Part shown: positions 1 through 8,781 of the stretch, one piece after another
How the letters are laid out: each line of letters opens with the position of its first letter
Position numbering within the stretch: the stretch's first letter is position 1
DNA from: G963674835 sp963674835
GTDB taxonomy: Bacteria > Planctomycetota > Planctomycetia > Pirellulales > Thermoguttaceae
Assembly (NCBI GenBank): GCA_963674835.2
Contig: CAXXKC010000003.1
Span: forward strand, 2,294,001-2,358,000
DNA length: 64,000 nt
Direction of reading: 5' to 3'
Translations under genes and position numbers: made by a program
Notes under the pieces: generated by a model
Told to the model about the DNA's origin: nothing
Seen by the model: the letters and a program-made list of their open reading frames with translations, nothing else
Database searches by the model: none

Positions 1-353
1 ACGCGAATGATGGCATCGATCAACTGATCGGTCGCCTGCTCTTTGTTCACGTATCCCATGGCGCCGGCCCGCAGGCTGCGCTCGGCGAAGAGCGATTCGT
101 CCTGGGCGGAAACAATGAGCATCTTCATTTGCGGCCGAATCGCCTTGATCTGGCGCACTAGATCCAGTCCGTTGCCTTCCTTCAACATAAGGTCGATGAC
201 GGCCAAGTCGGGATCGGTCGCCTGAACCATGCGGAGGGCTTCTTCGGCATCGGCGGCCTCTCCGCAGACCGACAGGCCTTCGTGCCGGTTAATCAGTCTG
301 GCATAGCCGACCCGAACGATGGGGTGGTCGTCAACGATGAGTATGCCAGCCAC
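1..353 (-). CDS. NarL/FixJ-type response regulator, receiver domain (3' end outside window)
   Basis: The reverse strand encodes an N-terminal receiver domain. It opens with the acidic pocket ILIVDDHP, carries the phospho-acceptor Asp in AVIDLML, and has the switch residues in MLIVSAQ and the Lys of YVNKEQ. The coding region leaves the window before any output domain, so the DNA-binding half cannot be seen; the DDHPIVR opening is typical of LuxR/NarL-type regulators. I chose a GTG start at 353 because a GAGG lies 7 nt upstream and no in-frame ATG is nearby. No partner histidine kinase is visible in the window. Confidence 0.85.
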   Translation of the reverse strand, partial: MAGILIVDDHPIVRVGYARLINRHEGLSVCGEAADAEEALRMVQATDPDLAVIDLMLKEGNGLDLVRQIKAIRPQMKMLIVSAQDESLFAERSLRAGAMGYVNKEQATDQLIDAIIR

Positions 354-906
354 GCGCGTGCCTCGATGGCGTAAGGGTTGTGAGGGACTCGACAAAGACG
401 GCCTACGATTTCGTTGTACCGACGATGCCCAGATGTGCCACTTGCCACTGCGCAACGGTCACGGTGAAACGGGAGGCCGGCGGCAATGTCGCTGGGAGCT
501 GTCGCTTGGGTTCGCCGGCGTCGCCAGGTTCCAGAAGTGGATTATATCGGTGCTCGACATCCCAGCCAATGTGCAGGCCTTGTGTAGCGGTGGCGGCTGT
601 GAGGCGGGATATGCCCTGACGTGAGCTCCCTGTATGTGATCTGGGAATTCTCCGATCGGTAGCTGATGCGGAAGGATGGCTCCGGCACTGGGCAAGAATG
701 GGCTTGACAGTGGCCCCAGCGTCAGGATTCCGAGCACGATTTCGGAGATTCCGCCGAGGAACTGGATGGACCGTCCCCCGCCCATCTCGGTGTGGCTCGC
801 GGAGTCTGGAACAAACCCTCGTTCTGCCGTAGCGGAAACGCAAGAGGACGCCGCCATGCTGTCGACAGAGGGCGACAGGCTGGCCGGGTTGCGTCGCGGG
901 GTGTCG
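354..906. other. Intergenic stretch without a convincing gene
   Basis: This stretch separates the sigma factor from the response regulator, both on the minus strand. A 132-codon minus-strand frame (459-857) has one hydrophobic segment but no ribosome binding site and an Arg/Pro/Ser-rich tail, and the other open frames here have similarly unnatural composition. I see nothing I would call a gene. It probably holds the response regulator's promoter. Confidence 0.4.
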
Positions 907-2334
907 TCAGCCGACGCCGGCGTTTTCCAGCGACTGCGCCGTCATGCCACCGACGAAGCTAAGCAGTTTGTGGGAATGCTCGGACTGCTTGAGTTTGAGA
1001 ATCGCCTTGGCCTCGATCTGGCGGATTCGCTCACGGGTGACGCAGAAGATCTTGCCGACATCGTCCAAGGTATACGAGTGGCCATCGCCGAGGCCGTAGC
1101 GGAGCTTGAGCACCTCGCGTTCGCGCCAGCTCAAGACGCTCAAAGCTTCCTCCATGCGAGACTTGAGCAGATGGTCGTCGATCTCCTGAACGGGATCGGC
1201 CTCGCGGTGGTCGGGCAGCCACTCACCGCGCGTGGTTTCATCACGGTTGCTGACGGGCTGGTCGAGCGAAAAGGGCTGATAGCGCAGTTTCATCGCCCGA
1301 TGCAGATCGTCGGTCGTGATGCCGACCGCCTCGGAGATTTCTTCGAGGCTGAGCTCTCCCTCATGTCCTCGGGTTACGCGGTCCGTGGCATCCCACATAC
1401 GGCCGACTTTCTGGGCGACGCCGGCCGGCACGCGGATGGTGCGGCTCTGGTCGCTGATGGCCCGAGTGATCGCCTGGCGGATCCACCACGTGGCGTAGGT
1501 GCAGAACTTGTGGCCCCGCTCGTGCTCGAACTTGTCGACGGCCCTCATCAAGCCCGTATTGCCCTCCTGGATGAGGTCGAGGAAGTTCATGCCGCGGTTG
1601 CGATATTTCTTGGCGATGGAAACGACCAAGCGGAGGTTGGCGGCGCAAAGCCGCTGGCGGGCGGATTCGTACTGCACCTGATGCTGCGCCATTCGGCGGA
1701 CTCGATGCTGCAGCGTGGAGGGGCTCTCCAGGACCGACGCGGCCAGCCGTTCGAGTCGCATGCCGATTCGGGAGGCCGATTCCTCATCGCCGGCTGGGAC
1801 GTCGTTGAGCCGGCGAAGGAGGCCCTGCATTTGCCGCGAAACGTTGCGAACTTCCTCGATCACCGACTGGAGCGGGGCCATCTGCGGCCGGATCTGCTCG
1901 ACCAGTTCGACCGCCTGGCGGCGCCGGCTCAGTATTCGTCGCCAAGCCCGGTGGCGGGTCTCTGCTCGCTGAGAGCCGTCGTTGACGCGGGCGAAGTCTT
2001 TCCTGTTCTGCTGAAGCAGGCCCTGGACGAGCGGAAGGTTGACCTTCAGCAACTCCATGACGCGTGCTTTCTCCTCGTTGTCGCCCATCGAGACTTCGAC
2101 GGTTCGGCTGAGGTTGACTTTGCCGTCGCAGATGTCGTTGAAACGCTGCACGACCGCTCGGAGGATGCGGTCGTTGGCCAGCACGGTGCGCCGATAGCGC
2201 GTACGGGTGGCCACGATGCTTTTCGCAGCATCGAGTTCCTCCTGGCGGCTCATCAACGGGAGCCGGGAGATTTGAGCCAGGTAGGTTTGGACGGAATCCA
2301 GTTGATACTCGTTCACGATCGTCCCTGCCTTCAT
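907..2334 (-). CDS. RpoD-like sigma-70 family RNA polymerase sigma factor
   Basis: A primary-type sigma factor of 475 aa. Region 1.2 is at about residues 10-40. A long Arg/Glu-rich non-conserved segment (about 45-222) follows, then region 2 (about 225-305) with NLRLVVSIAKKY, FLDLIQEGNTGLMRAV and the -10-melting YATWWIRQAI. Region 3 comes next and region 4 (about 401-455) ends in the helix-turn-helix VTRERIRQIEAKA. There is no region 1.1, so it may be a group 2 (RpoS-like) factor rather than the housekeeping one. ATG 2334 has AAGGAAGAGG 6 nt upstream. It stands alone on its strand. Confidence 0.93.
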   Translation of the reverse strand: MKAGTIVNEYQLDSVQTYLAQISRLPLMSRQEELDAAKSIVATRTRYRRTVLANDRILRAVVQRFNDICDGKVNLSRTVEVSMGDNEEKARVMELLKVNLPLVQGLLQQNRKDFARVNDGSQRAETRHRAWRRILSRRRQAVELVEQIRPQMAPLQSVIEEVRNVSRQMQGLLRRLNDVPAGDEESASRIGMRLERLAASVLESPSTLQHRVRRMAQHQVQYESARQRLCAANLRLVVSIAKKYRNRGMNFLDLIQEGNTGLMRAVDKFEHERGHKFCTYATWWIRQAITRAISDQSRTIRVPAGVAQKVGRMWDATDRVTRGHEGELSLEEISEAVGITTDDLHRAMKLRYQPFSLDQPVSNRDETTRGEWLPDHREADPVQEIDDHLLKSRMEEALSVLSWREREVLKLRYGLGDGHSYTLDDVGKIFCVTRERIRQIEAKAILKLKQSEHSHKLLSFVGGMTAQSLENAGVG

Positions 2335-3419
2335 CGGACGCCTCTTCCTTCTCGCCTTTATTCGCTAAGATCGCGGATTCGTTGTGAGGTGGAATCCGCG
2401 TTTGTCTGTCATCGAAGTCACTGTGTCGGGTCCGGTCCCCGGCGCTGCCGTGGTGTGTTGTCGAGGTGCCAACGGCGCACTTCGACGACACGACCCCGAA
2501 CCCACGAGGACGGTCCCCAGAGCCCTCCCAACCACACGTCGGCATTTTGTGGCCGGATGGGTTTCTCAGTCCGAGCAGTCTGGTTTCCAGGCTGCTGGCC
2601 CGATGGGGAAAAAACAAGGCACAGGAGCTACCGCCGGACGCAAACTGCCCCTCTAAAGCGGTAGTGCGTTGGAGGGCAATGCTACTATTATCGTCACTCT
2701 AAGGTTGTAATTCGACATCGAAAGCTTCCGAAAATCGATTGCCGAACAGCAACCTTTTCAATACGCGGCAACGGGTTACGCTGTTCACGGCCGGCCGAAT
2801 CGGACTGGAAGCTTTCAATGATATTCAGGGAAGCCATCGGATGCACCCCCGCGCCTGGTGGTTTTCGACCAAGATTTTCACGCTTTTGCGAGCGCCGCGG
2901 CGAAGAATCCACTCCATCGGGTGGAAATCGCGCCCGATTTTCCGCCAGAAGTGGGAAAGGTTGGCACGAGGGTGCCAACTGTCGCTCGGATCTGGCCACT
3001 AGGATGAATGCATTTGTGCTGGAGCGTCGATCGAGGGCGGGTGGGGGCGATCGCGTCGGGGGGTAGGCGATGAAGGGTAAGGAGTAGCGTGGGCGGCAGG
3101 CGTCGGGCGGTCCGTGACATTCGAGGTGCAGTGCCGAGCATTGGATGGAGAGTTCTGCAGCAAGAAGGGGAACACCACCCGCTCTCGTTCTCGGCCGCGG
3201 TGGACGCAAGTGTGCGAGGGGTGTGCGTGGGACGTACTTGGTGTTGGGGTTCGACGGACATCGTCGGTGGAGGATCGGAATGGGGGCACGGTTGACCGGC
3301 CTATATGCGGAAACTAGGATGGCATTTTGTGTCCAGGCCATAGACCGGCTCGTCCGCTGGACGGGAGCCCGCCTACGATTTCTTGCCTTTCGTCCGCGTC
3401 TTGCATAGGAGTCTGCCGT
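2335..3419. other. About 1.1 kb intergenic region, no supported gene
   Basis: This gap lies between the divergent sigma-factor and oxidoreductase genes. The longest frame (300 codons, minus strand, 2694-3596) runs into the start of the exported oxidoreductase and has Arg/Pro/His/Ser-rich composition, so I treat it as spurious. No tRNA, RNase P, SRP or tmRNA signature was recognised. The right end carries a predicted promoter at 3292-3320. Confidence 0.5.
3292..3320 (+). promoter_or_regulatory. Predicted sigma-70 promoter of the exported oxidoreductase
   Basis: A -35 hexamer TTGACC (3292-3297) and a -10 hexamer TAGGAT (3315-3320) are separated by exactly 17 nt. They lie about 100 nt upstream of the ATG at 3420. 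This is a consensus match only. Confidence 0.45.
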
Positions 3420-4697
3420 ATGTCTACCTCCCGCTCCGTCTCCCGTCGTACCTTCTTGGGCGCCGCCGGTGCCGCGGCAGCAGCCATGGCGTGGTCCGCC
3501 AGCAGCTATGGCAGAATCATTGGGGCGAATGACCGCATCCGCATCGGGTTCATCGGTGTGGGAGGCATGGGGAGCGGCCACCTGAAGGCGATTCACAGCC
3601 TAGTCAAGCCGAACAATCTCGAGCCGGTGGCCGTGGCGGATTGCTGGATGAAGCGAGCCGAAGACGGAGCGAAGACGGTGGGTGCGCCGAAGTCGTTCGG
3701 GCATTATCGCAAGGTGTTGGACATCAAGGACATCGACTACGTGACGATCGCCACACCGGAGCACTGGCACGCGCAGGTGTTGCTCGATGCGTTGGATGCC
3801 GGGAAAGCCGCGTACTGCGAGAAGCCGATGACGCACACGCTGCCGGAGTCGCTGGCAGTGCGAAAGAAGCAGAAAGAAACCAAGCTTCCCGTGCAGATCG
3901 GCGTGCAGAGCATGTCGGACGACAGCTATTCGTCGGCGGCCAAGGCGATCCGCGACGGAGTGATCGGACAGGTCGTGCAGGCGCAGATCGAGTATGTTCG
4001 CCGCTACGACAAGGAGGGGCCATGGCGGAACCCGGACATCACCGACAGCACGCCCAAGCCGGAAGATCTCGATTGGGACACGTGGTTGGGCGGAGCGCCG
4101 AAGATTGCGTGGAATCCGCATCATTACTTCGAGTGGCGAAACTACGCGGCCTATTCGGGCGGCATCTGCACGGACCTCTTCATTCACCGCATTACGCGGA
4201 TCATGAAGGCGTGCGATTTGTTGTTCCCGCGGCGCGTGGTCGGCATGGGCGGCATTTGGCAGTGGCCGGACGGCAGGGATCTGCCCGACAATTTCGAGAT
4301 GATCTGCGAGTATCCGCGGGGCATGACGGTCTACGTGCTGGGCACGATGAGCAATCGCGTGGGGATCGACCATCTGATTCGCGGCTATCGCGGCACGCTC
4401 TACTTCACGCCGACGGGCTGGGTGGCCAAAGACAAGGACGGCAAGGTGCTCGCCGAGCACAAGAAGACGGGTGCCGAGGACATTCATCTGCACCATACGA
4501 ACCTGCAGAACCATCTGCGCAATGGCGAGCCGCTGAACTGCCCGGTCGATCTGGGCCTGGCGGGCGTGGCGGCCGTGTGCATGGCGAACGAGTCGTGGCG
4601 CACGGGCCAGATGATGGCCTGGGACGACAAGAAGCAGCAGATGGTTGCTGCCAATACGCTGCCGTTCAATCCGTATCCCGAGAAGAAGGCCGACTGA
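3420..4697 (+). CDS. Tat-exported Gfo/Idh/MocA family oxidoreductase
   Basis: A 425-aa NAD(P)-dependent sugar-type dehydrogenase. It starts with a twin-arginine signal (SRRTFLGAAGAAAAAMAW), followed by a Rossmann motif IGFIGVGGMGSGH, the family motif EKPMTHTL (Lys of EKP is catalytic in relatives) and a C-terminal alpha/beta domain. ATG 3420 was chosen over upstream in-frame starts because AGGAG precedes it and because it places the Tat motif at the N-terminus. Exported Gfo/Idh/MocA proteins are highly expanded in planctomycetes; the substrate cannot be inferred. It is monocistronic. Confidence 0.93.
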   Translation: MSTSRSVSRRTFLGAAGAAAAAMAWSASSYGRIIGANDRIRIGFIGVGGMGSGHLKAIHSLVKPNNLEPVAVADCWMKRAEDGAKTVGAPKSFGHYRKVLDIKDIDYVTIATPEHWHAQVLLDALDAGKAAYCEKPMTHTLPESLAVRKKQKETKLPVQIGVQSMSDDSYSSAAKAIRDGVIGQVVQAQIEYVRRYDKEGPWRNPDITDSTPKPEDLDWDTWLGGAPKIAWNPHHYFEWRNYAAYSGGICTDLFIHRITRIMKACDLLFPRRVVGMGGIWQWPDGRDLPDNFEMICEYPRGMTVYVLGTMSNRVGIDHLIRGYRGTLYFTPTGWVAKDKDGKVLAEHKKTGAEDIHLHHTNLQNHLRNGEPLNCPVDLGLAGVAAVCMANESWRTGQMMAWDDKKQQMVAANTLPFNPYPEKKAD

Positions 4698-4797
4698 CGG
4701 CCGGGACTCGGATGGCAGCGGGGATCGAGCGGGTTCGGGAGCGGCGTTTGAGCGTGCGCCGGTGGGGATTGCGCCACCATTTGCCGCGATAGCTCGG

Positions 4798-4831
4798 CTT
4801 TCAGCCTGGCGGGAAAGCAATATAATATTGC
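4798..4831 (+). promoter_or_regulatory. Predicted prfB promoter with palindromic -10 region
   Basis: A perfect -10 hexamer TATAAT (4821-4826) sits inside a perfect 15-nt palindrome GCAATATAATATTGC (4817-4831). A weak -35 (CTTTCA, 4798-4803) lies 17 nt upstream. The ATG of prfB is about 95 nt downstream. The palindrome may be a regulator site, or a chance by-product of the AT-rich -10. Confidence 0.5.
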
Positions 4832-4923
4832 ATTCCGGAAGGCGACCTGGCCTTGTTTCTGGCAGTGACGGCGAGTTGCTGCAGAGAGGAGGATGGTCCC
4901 CCTAATACGGACGGGGAGTGTAT

Positions 4924-6022
4924 ATGGAGCGGGAATTCATCGATCGGGCCGAGGCGATCCAGCAGCGCATCCTCCAGCTACGAGACTCTCTTTGACTACG
5001 AAACCAAGAAGGCCAAGATCGCGGAGATCGAGCAGCGCATGGCGGCGCCGGACTTCTGGAACAACCAGGAGGCCGCCCGAGAGGTCGTCGGCGAGTTGAA
5101 GTCGCTTAAGACGGTGCTGAAGCCGCTGGATGAGGTCATCAAAGGGTCCGACGATCTGGCGGCCATGATGGAGATGGCCGAAGAGGACGCGAGCTTCGAG
5201 GCCGAGATCCCTGGAGAAATCGAGCGGCTGGAAGGGCTTCTGGAAGAGTTGGCGCTGAAGGCCCTGCTGAACGGCCCGCTGGACGGCAATGGGGCCATCC
5301 TGACCATCAACGCGCGCGACGGCGGCATCGATGCCAACGATTGGGCGGAGATGTTGCTGCGAATGTATATCAACTGGGCCGAGCAGAACGACTACGAAGT
5401 GGAATTGCTCGACCGGCAGGACAACGAGGAGGCGGGGATCGCCAGCGCGTCGATCGCCATACGCGGCCCGATGGCGTACGGATATCTGAAGGGCGAATCG
5501 GGCATGCACCGGCTGGTGCGGATCAGTCCGTTCAATGCCGAAGGCAAGCGCCAGACGAGCTTCGCGGCAGTGGACATCGCGCCGGAAGTGAACGAGAGCG
5601 TGGAGATCGAGATTCGGGACGAGGATCTCGAAGAGCAGGCCATTCGCTCGAGCGGTCCCGGCGGGCAGCATGTGAACAAGACTTCGAGCGCTATCCGAAT
5701 GCGCCACATTCCAACGGGGATCGTGGTCCACTGCCAGGCGGAACGCAGCCAGCACAAGAATCGGGCGACGGCGATGAAGATGTTGCGGTCGCGGCTGGCG
5801 AGGATCGAAGAAGAGAAACGGGAAACCGAGCAGGCCGCCAAGTACGACAAGATGCCGAAGGTGGGTTTCGGGTCGCAGATCCGCAACTATTTTCTCCATC
5901 CCGATCAGCGTGTGAAGGACGCGCGGACGGGGTACCTGGTGGGGAGCTTTCACAGCGTCCTGGACGGCAACATCCAGGGGTTCCTCGACGCTTATCTGCG
6001 ATGGAAAGTGGGACAAGGGTAA
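4924..6022 (+). CDS. prfB: Peptide chain release factor 2, with programmed +1 frameshift
   Basis: RF2 terminates translation at UGA/UAA. ATG 4924 (GGGGAG 5 nt upstream) opens a 23-codon zero frame ending CTT TGA C at 4990-4996. A +1 shift on CUU continues at 4994, giving 365 aa, the same length as E. coli RF2. The tripeptide anticodon SPF is at residues 201-203 and the catalytic GGQ at 246-248. The join is 4924..4992 plus 4994..6022. The shift site matches the classical autoregulatory RF2 site (L, then UGA, then DYE), but the usual AGGGGG-like stimulator just upstream of CUU is absent (the bases read CTACGAGACTCT). The stop codon overlaps the next gene's ATG. Confidence 0.96.
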
Positions 6023-6246
6023 TGCAGACCGATGCGATCGAAGCTCTGAGACAGCAGTACACCGACCGATACGTGGTTGCAGACACGTCGCGGGCGGAGT
6101 TGGCGCGGTTCGAGGGCATGGTGGGACAGATCAAGACGATCAACTTTAGCGGCCGCGCTCTGGTCCAGTTCGACAGCGACGCCGACCGCGGCTGGTACGA
6201 CATCGGGCTGGATTGCCTGAAGATCGTCGACAAGCCAGGGGACTAG
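6022..6246 (+). CDS. Small protein translationally coupled to prfB
   Basis: A 74-aa protein whose ATG overlaps the prfB stop (TAATG, 1 nt shared), so translation is probably coupled to RF2 termination. It has a short helical N-terminus and then beta-rich sequence (YVVADTSRAELARFEGMVGQI, then FSGRALVQFD, then WYDIGLDCLKIV) that could form a small SH3/KOW-like barrel; that fold is inference. No catalytic motif is visible. I do not recognise a named family. Confidence 0.75.
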   Translation: MQTDAIEALRQQYTDRYVVADTSRAELARFEGMVGQIKTINFSGRALVQFDSDADRGWYDIGLDCLKIVDKPGD

Positions 6247-6252
6247 CAACGG

Positions 6253-6286
6253 GTGCGAGTCGCACCTGACTGTAGCGTTCGCGGCG
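6253..6286 (+). repeat. Dispersed intergenic repeat, copy 1
   Basis: The stretch GTGCGAGTCGCAC followed by ACTGTAGCGTTCGCGGCG is repeated in inverted orientation at 25505-25538 with about 30 of 34 positions matching, including 18 identical consecutive bases. The first 13 nt are themselves a small hairpin. Both copies are outside or at the very edge of coding sequence. Confidence 0.6.
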
Positions 6287-6423
6287 GTGTGGTTCTACAG
6301 TTCGGCAAGCGACGTGCAAGTTACACTAACGTGAAATGCGCTCTAGTGGCCGGTGGAAGAAGGAAGAGGGAGTCACAGGATTGTGTTCCCTGACCGCCGG
6401 CCGCGTTGGATAAGGGAAGCTCC

Positions 6424-6909
6424 ATGGAAGAGAACGTTGTTTCGGCGGAAGTCGTACAGCCGCCACGACGCGGATGGTTTTCGCGCAATTGGAAGTGGGC
6501 AGTCCCCAGTGGATGCCTAGTGATGGTTCTGTTGTCGATCGGTTGCTGTGCCGGGATTTTCGGCGGGACCGTGCTAGCGATGAAGAGCAGCGAACCTTAC
6601 CGTATGGCCTTGGAGCAGGTTCGCACGAACCCGAAGGTGATCGAGCAACTGGGAGAGCCGGTCAAGGAGGCGACGTGGCTTCCTTCGGGTACACTCAACG
6701 TCAAGAATGGAAGCGGCAACGCGGTGCTGAACTTTGAAATCGCCGGTCCGAAAGGGCGCGCGGCGGTCGAAGCTCACGCGCAACGGATCGCGGGCCAGTG
6801 GGGCCTGACAACGCTGCAGGTCCGGCTTCCCAACGGCGAGAGAATCCCGCTAGAAGCGGATGCCAACCCAGCGCTGGAAGAAGCGCCGCGTTGGACGCCG
6901 CCGAAATAG
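6424..6909 (+). CDS. Membrane-anchored Coa1-like (cytochrome oxidase assembly factor 1) family protein
   Basis: A 161-aa protein. A Trp/Arg-rich cytoplasmic start (GWFSRNWKWAVP) is followed by one transmembrane helix at about residues 28-52 and a small external domain. That domain (YRMALEQVRTNPKVIEQLG, then GSGNAVLNFEIAGPKG, then LQVRLPNGERI) resembles the Coa1/Tim21 fold, which in many bacteria is a stand-alone domain of unknown job. Assignment rests on pattern recognition. ATG 6424 is preceded by AAGGGAAG. It converges on nadA with 3 nt between stop codons. Confidence 0.72.
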   Translation: MEENVVSAEVVQPPRRGWFSRNWKWAVPSGCLVMVLLSIGCCAGIFGGTVLAMKSSEPYRMALEQVRTNPKVIEQLGEPVKEATWLPSGTLNVKNGSGNAVLNFEIAGPKGRAAVEAHAQRIAGQWGLTTLQVRLPNGERIPLEADANPALEEAPRWTPPK

Positions 6910-6912
6910 GCG

Positions 6913-8058
6913 TCACTTGACCTCCAGCATTCGACGCAGTGCTTCGAGGGCGTAGCGCGCGGTCTCGTCGTCGACCCGGATGACGTTCACAGGCGTTCCG
7001 GCGGCGAGGTTCTCCAGGGTCCAGCAGAGGTGGGGCAGATCGATCCGGTACATGGTGGCGCACATGCAGACGATCGGCGAGAGGAAGTGAATCTCTTGCT
7101 CGGGGTGCTGGTGTTTCAGCCGGTTGACCAGGTGGAGTTCGGTTCCGATCGCCCAGCGGGTTCCGGGAGGCGATTCCTCGACGACTTTGATGATCTTTCC
7201 CGTTGACCCGATCACGTCGGCGCGGTCGACCACTTCCCGCATGCATTCGGGATGCACGAGGATCTTGATCCCGGGATACTCGCGACGGAACTGATCGACG
7301 TGTTCGGGAAGGAACATCTGGTGGACGCTGCAGTGGCCTCGCCAGAGGATGACGCGGCTGCGAACGAGGGCGTCCGTCGTGTTGCCGCCGAGCTCGGACT
7401 GGTGCGGATCCCAGACGGGCATCTCGTCGGCAGGAACGCCCATGGCCAGGGCCGTGTTGCGACCGAGATGCTGATCGGGGAAGAAGAGCACGCGGCGGCG
7501 GCGCGCGAAGGACCACTCGAGCACGGCGCGGGCGTTGGCCGAGGTGCAGACGATGCCGCCGCGGCGTCCGCAGAAGGCCTTTAGCGCGGCGGCGGAGTTG
7601 ACGTAGGTGACCGGCATGAGGTCTCCAACGTCGATCACTTCGCCCAACTGCTCCCAGCAGTCCTCGACCTGGTCGATTTCCGCCATGTCGGCCATGGAAC
7701 AGCCGGCAGCCAGATCGGGCAGGAGCACCGTGACGCGCTGGCCGTTGCGAGCTGCAAGTTGCTCGGGCCGGTTGGCGAGGATATCGGCGGTTTCGGCCAT
7801 GAAATGAACGCCGCAGAAGGCAATTGCCCGGCACTGCTCGTCCTGGGCGGCCAGCGCGCTGAGTTGGTAGCTGTCGCCGCGGAGGTCAGACAGGGCGATC
7901 ACTTCGTCCTGCTGGTAGTGGTGCCCCAGGATCAACAGGCGAGAGCCCATCTGATCGCGGACGGCCTGAATGCGGCGTGTGAGCTCTTCGTTTTCCAGCA
8001 ACTTGTAGGGTTGCAGCGCCAGCGGGACGGAAGCGGACTGATCGACGGTAGACGACAT
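6913..8058 (-). CDS. nadA: Quinolinate synthase
   Basis: NadA (381 aa) condenses iminoaspartate with dihydroxyacetone phosphate to quinolinate, the second step of de novo NAD synthesis, using a [4Fe-4S] cluster. Visible motifs are GHHYQQDEV (about 45-53), FCGVHFMAETADIL, AGCSMADM, HPECMREV and CMCATMYRI; the Cys residues of the last three are the expected cluster ligands. Its ATG follows the fxsA stop by 3 nt, so the two form an operon. No nadB or nadC is in the window. Confidence 0.96.
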   Translation of the reverse strand: MSSTVDQSASVPLALQPYKLLENEELTRRIQAVRDQMGSRLLILGHHYQQDEVIALSDLRGDSYQLSALAAQDEQCRAIAFCGVHFMAETADILANRPEQLAARNGQRVTVLLPDLAAGCSMADMAEIDQVEDCWEQLGEVIDVGDLMPVTYVNSAAALKAFCGRRGGIVCTSANARAVLEWSFARRRRVLFFPDQHLGRNTALAMGVPADEMPVWDPHQSELGGNTTDALVRSRVILWRGHCSVHQMFLPEHVDQFRREYPGIKILVHPECMREVVDRADVIGSTGKIIKVVEESPPGTRWAIGTELHLVNRLKHQHPEQEIHFLSPIVCMCATMYRIDLPHLCWTLENLAAGTPVNVIRVDDETARYALEALRRMLEVK

Positions 8059-8061
8059 CGA

Positions 8062-8547
8062 CTATTTCTCTTGCTTGGGTTGCGCTTCTTCCGAATCGAC
8101 GCCGATCACACGGACATCGATAATGCGGTCGTGATCGGTCGCATCGCCGGTCGGCCGGTGCGCGTCGAAAGACGGCGAGACCACGTGAAGCCTGGCACGA
8201 ATGCGTCGCTGGATGTAGTCTCGGAGGAGTCGCCGCAGGGGAGGAATCAGCAGGAGCAGTCCGACGAGGTCGGTCAGGACTCCGGGGATGATGAGTAGGA
8301 TGCCGGCGATCCAGATCATCAGTCCGTCCAACAGCGCGCTGGCGGGGGCTTCGCCCTGCTGAACGCGTGCTTGCACCTGCCGCCACGCCCACAGGCCTTG
8401 GTAGCGAGTGAGGGCCAGGCCGCACGCCGTTGGAACGAGGATAAGCATCATGGCGAACATTGCGCTAGTGTGGCTGGCGATCCACACGAGCAAAGCCAGC
8501 TCGACAAACGGCAGCACTGCGGTCAGGAGAAGGAAGCGACGAAACAC
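8062..8547 (-). CDS. fxsA: FxsA family membrane protein
   Basis: About 161 aa with hydrophobic helices near residues 5-45 and 75-100 (IWIAGILLIIPGVLTDLVGLLLLIPP is split by the typical glycine/proline turn). This is the FxsA/UPF0716 pattern; E. coli FxsA relieves F-plasmid exclusion of phage T7. The native role is unknown. I prefer GTG 8547 because AAGGA lies 9 nt upstream; a TTG at 8556 in the same frame is too close to that site. The charged C-terminal tail is non-conserved. First gene of the pair with nadA. Confidence 0.88.
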   Translation of the reverse strand: MFRRFLLLTAVLPFVELALLVWIASHTSAMFAMMLILVPTACGLALTRYQGLWAWRQVQARVQQGEAPASALLDGLMIWIAGILLIIPGVLTDLVGLLLLIPPLRRLLRDYIQRRIRARLHVVSPSFDAHRPTGDATDHDRIIDVRVIGVDSEEAQPKQEK

Positions 8548-8781
8548 GTGAAGCAATCCTTCGACGGCTGGGCGCGGAGTGCAAATCTCCGCCCACGGAA
8601 GAAACTACGACCGGTGGATCTGCGCCGGCGACGTGAGGGCACATGGCCACCATTGCGTAATTATAGGCGATCTTCGCCGCGGGTTCACCCCTGCCCGGGG
8701 GTAAAAGAGTGTGGGCGCCATGGACGGCCTCCGTATGCCCATGGCGCCCCACGTCGCGACGCAATATGCTTTCGGCGGAAC

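Noticed and set aside
459..857. 132-codon minus-strand frame with a hydrophobic segment
   Set aside because: No ribosome binding site, an unnatural C-terminal half and no recognised domain; kept only as a remark in the intergenic entry.
676..2664. Long plus-strand frame of 662 codons opposite the sigma factor
   Set aside because: It is the antisense shadow of the sigma-70 gene, which has clear family motifs; the frame has no ribosome binding site or domain.
2694..3596. 300-codon minus-strand frame in the 2.3-3.4 kb gap
   Set aside because: Arg/Pro/His/Ser-rich composition, no ribosome binding site, and it overlaps the real exported oxidoreductase start.
3600..4820. 406-codon minus-strand frame
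   Set aside because: It is the complement of the Gfo/Idh/MocA gene, with His/Arg-rich shadow composition.
5341..6021. Extended upstream part of the frame that holds the 74-aa coupled protein
   Set aside because: This part lies inside prfB in another frame; only the section from ATG 6022 has natural composition.
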